Source: Microbacter sp049976245
GTDB taxonomy: Bacteria > Bacteroidota > Bacteroidia > Bacteroidales > Paludibacteraceae
Direction: 5' to 3'
Assembly (NCBI GenBank): GCA_049976245.1
Contig: JBMFIQ010000010.1
Coordinates: 9,289-73,288, forward strand
DNA: 64,000 bases
Shown: positions 62,901 through 64,000 of the stretch, one piece after another
Layout: every line of letters starts with the position of its first letter
Position numbering within the stretch: the stretch's first letter is position 1
Made by a program: the position numbers and the translations under genes
The notes under the pieces: generated by a model
Told to the model about the DNA's origin: nothing
Database searches by the model: none
What the model saw: the letters and a program-made list of their open reading frames with translations, nothing else

Positions 62901-63478
62901 TGTTCGTAATTTAACGGATTAATTTGCGCATAAATGCCTGATATTTTTATGGAAATATAGTTAATCCGTGGATCTTTCAAGGCTTCGAGATAGCCATAAT
63001 AACGGCGATCGGCTTCGGCATCGCCCAAAACAACTTCACCTAACAAGTTGACATTCTGACCAATTTGTTGTTGCCGACGAGCATCCAAATGTTTATTTAA
63101 AACGGAAGGATCGGCATCAATAATGACTTTTGCGGTATCAGAACGCAATCTTTTTTTGAATATTGGAACCGAAACAAAATCGAACCAATAACCAAACGCT
63201 GTGAATAACTCCAACAAGAAAGCATCGGACGAACTGAAAAAAGCCGGAACACCATACTTTTTAATCAGCACTTTCATGCGACGCGCTAACTTTTTATCAT
63301 CCCTTATTTGAGACGATTCATCCAACATCTTGGACAGAAGGGTTTTGTCATTCGGGTTTTGAATGAGAATGGCATACTTTTTTTGTTCCTTCAGTTCATC
63401 TTCGGTAATTTCTTTTTCAGATTTTGCCAGGAAATCTTTCGCCCAATTGACGACTTCGGCTGATGTGATCTTTTCCAT
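59966..63478 (-). CDS. putA: Bifunctional proline dehydrogenase / P5C dehydrogenase
   Basis: 1170 residues. The N-terminal half (about 60-460) is an FAD-dependent proline dehydrogenase: YISIKISGIYAQINPL, MRLVKGANLQMES and FVTFEMLEGMANHLPRVM are its barrel motifs. The second part (about 520-1010) is a P5C/aldehyde dehydrogenase with the Glu in SAETGGKDAIIL and the nucleophile Cys in SNAGQKCSACSLL. A further 150 residues at the C-terminus resemble the trifunctional PutA extension without a recognisable fold. No ribbon-helix-helix repressor domain is present at the N-terminus, so it should not regulate its own gene as E. coli PutA does. It oxidises proline to glutamate, feeding electrons to the quinone pool. 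Confidence 0.95.
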   Translation of the reverse strand: MEKITSAEVVNWAKDFLAKSEKEITEDELKEQKKYAILIQNPNDKTLLSKMLDESSQIRDDKKLARRMKVLIKKYGVPAFFSSSDAFLLELFTAFGYWFDFVSVPIFKKRLRSDTAKVIIDADPSVLNKHLDARRQQQIGQNVNLLGEVVLGDAEADRRYYGYLEALKDPRINYISIKISGIYAQINPLNYEQNKHDLCDRLAAIYRQSIKYPYQNEKGEKTPKFVNLDMEEYKDTELTLDVFKTVLSDKEFEHYMAGIVIQAYLPDAWNFQTELLEFAHQRVAAGGAPLKMRLVKGANLQMESITSSLRGWENPILRTKVEVDANYLHILDRALEAENARVLHVGVASHNFFSLGYADLLSKKNNVSEFVTFEMLEGMANHLPRVMRSMGKQIILYTPVVKNEHFLNAVSYLVRRLDENTGKDNFLSYSFNLKLDSKQWNFLQQQFMEAYQMKDSMKAFSFRQQDRRQPAKPVGDLDHFVNEPDTDFYLKNNRLWMEQIRANWKKSPATEPYQIPVQIGSDFVYTEKKHSYIDRSQKEKVVVCQVHLSSLEQVKQIISIADADPSGWRKTTLDERNRILHQVALNLGNKRGNLIGCMAAVTGKTFTEGDVEVSEATDFSRFYPISMKRFEELKTVSVSPKGVILVIPPWNFPLAIPVGGVVAALSGGNNVILKPATAAFPVAWEFAQCFWDAGVPKEALQLVCVDGREPLNYLTAHPAIQHIIMTGGTDTALRLLENNPTCPLSAETGGKDAIILTASGDRDHAIQNIVTSAFSNAGQKCSACSLLILEKQVYDDQEFKDKLTDAVKSLHTGGVWDGGNIVGPMITAENTKLLYAIEHLEEGESWLVPPEFVDEQHFILKPCVKWGVKPGSYTFKTELFGPLLAVVCADDIQHAIDLANSSEYGLTAGLQSLDENEQMLWKNSIEAGNLYINRGITGAIVNRQPFGGMKRSAFGGGLKAGGRNYVSNFVKIEEIPHYQDVNIDLNGFNAFAALLNDKEKIRYKVAFDSYLKNWKEEFSQENDIHHIMGERNTFRYLPLKNMALRLHETDSLLDVLLIVTAANVAKTPLTISLDERDSKLKTLKPLAEGHFTIHVQTEDQFLGSMDQYERIRTCHHQLSEVFFKKSAALGKYVATAKPLVEGRLELLHYLKEQSIAFEYHRYGSITDQFD

Positions 63479-63815
63479 ACGTTATAATTTTTATTTTTTG
63501 TAAAGCTTCTTGTTTCAGCTTATACGTATATCATTATCTTTCTGCATATTACATAACATCAGATAAAGAAAAACGGCTGAAACAAAACCGAGCGAAAGAT
63601 AGAAAAACTTTTGATAAAAAAAGGAAGTTTGGAAAAATTTTAGAGTAACCATGCAGAAAAAATTCATTCCCTTCCACTGAACAGGATTGAGATTTTTTTT
63701 GGCTTTAAATCACACACATTCAAGCTGATTGAGAGAAATTTCCGTAATACAGTCACATCATTATCACATCCGTCAAAGAATGACAGTTGCACAACTTGAA
63801 AATAAAAAGCTGAAT
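63479..63815. other. Intergenic region between putA and the right-edge IS30
   Basis: About 340 bases, AT-rich, with no convincing frame or RNA gene. I see no clear -7 box for putA. The last few bases run into the IS30 end at 63812. Confidence 0.5.
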
Positions 63816-64000
63816 TCAACTTGCAAATGTAACTGAATGCTGATTAGTAATTTGTTTAAATTTTTCGTTTGGTGTGAGGTATCCAAGTCTTTTACGAGGT
63901 CGATTATTAAGCATGTTTTCAATCTGTTTAATCTGTTTGTTGGTTACTTCACTAAAATCCATACCTTTAGGGATGTACTGCCGGATAAGTCCATTTGTAT
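63812..64000 (-). mobile_element. IS30-family element entering from the right edge
   Basis: Begins with the same 22-base end (63812-63833) as the defective copy at 48611, and contains the transposase C-terminus. The rest lies outside the window, so whether it is intact is unknown. Confidence 0.85.
63816..64000 (-). CDS. IS30 transposase, C-terminal part
   Basis: The last 60 codons, read on the minus strand from the window edge to a TGA at 63816-63818: NGLIRQYIPKGMDFSEVTN, then NNRPRKRLGYLTPNEKF and HSVTFAS. It differs from the copy at 48776 by a handful of bases. This part carries the end of the DDE domain after the catalytic Glu. The start lies outside the window. Confidence 0.88.
   Translation of the reverse strand, partial: TNGLIRQYIPKGMDFSEVTNKQIKQIENMLNNRPRKRLGYLTPNEKFKQITNQHSVTFAS

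Overview
The window reads as a chromosomal segment from a member of the Bacteroidota, most likely an anaerobic or microaerobic Bacteroidia. The sequence evidence is: Bacteroidota-type promoters (TTG, about 20 bases, TAnnTTTG) in front of many genes; a PorZ-like type IX secretion component with a C-terminal sorting domain; the long form of IspG; an 11-subunit complex I lacking NuoE, F and G; an HU-CCDC81/SPOR protein; and a fused proline/P5C dehydrogenase. Species cannot be named from this sequence.

Layout. 1-6479 holds the start of a secreted lamin-tail protein (running off the left edge), asd, queC, a TauE/SafE permease, tyrS and a small glycogen-binding-domain protein. 6959-9175 carries a dihydrolipoamide dehydrogenase-like gene and an MlaF-type ABC ATPase. 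9579-16871 is a six-gene Hyf/Ech-like operon whose hydrogenase active-site cysteines are all gone. A terminator separates it from 17085-27048, a complete nuoABCDHIJKLMN operon. tRNA-Val and tRNA-Pro follow on the minus strand, then tpx, a DPM1-type glycosyltransferase, mntH, a class II photolyase, ispG, nth, a GNAT acetyltransferase and a nitroreductase.

36600-43894 is a carotenoid operon on the minus strand (crtB, idi, crtZ, crtYcd, cruF-like, acyltransferase, glycosyltransferase, TPR protein, crtI). Most of its genes overlap by a few bases, and crtI is set apart by short repeats. It is followed by an HU/SPOR protein, mutS2 and a DUF4136 protein. 48611-52728 is a scrambled stretch: an internally deleted IS30 element, IS-end-like repeats, a partial duplication and inversion of asnB and rubrerythrin, and a main asnB copy that is split by a -1 frameshift in a run of seven A. 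Then come porZ, thrS, tRNA-Thr, the SRP RNA gene (4 bases upstream of tRNA-Thr), pdxA, rlmN and a putA-type gene. A second IS30 copy enters from the right edge.

The most interesting items are: (1) the Hyf-like ion-pump complex, which keeps its membrane charge residues but has lost all four NiFe ligands and three of four ligands of the proximal iron-sulfur cluster, next to a canonical complex I; (2) the asnB frameshift at A AAA AAT, shared by a diverged asnB fragment 2 kb away; (3) the SRP RNA/tRNA-Thr/thrS arrangement; and (4) a repeat family around crtI, including an inverted pair that brackets it.
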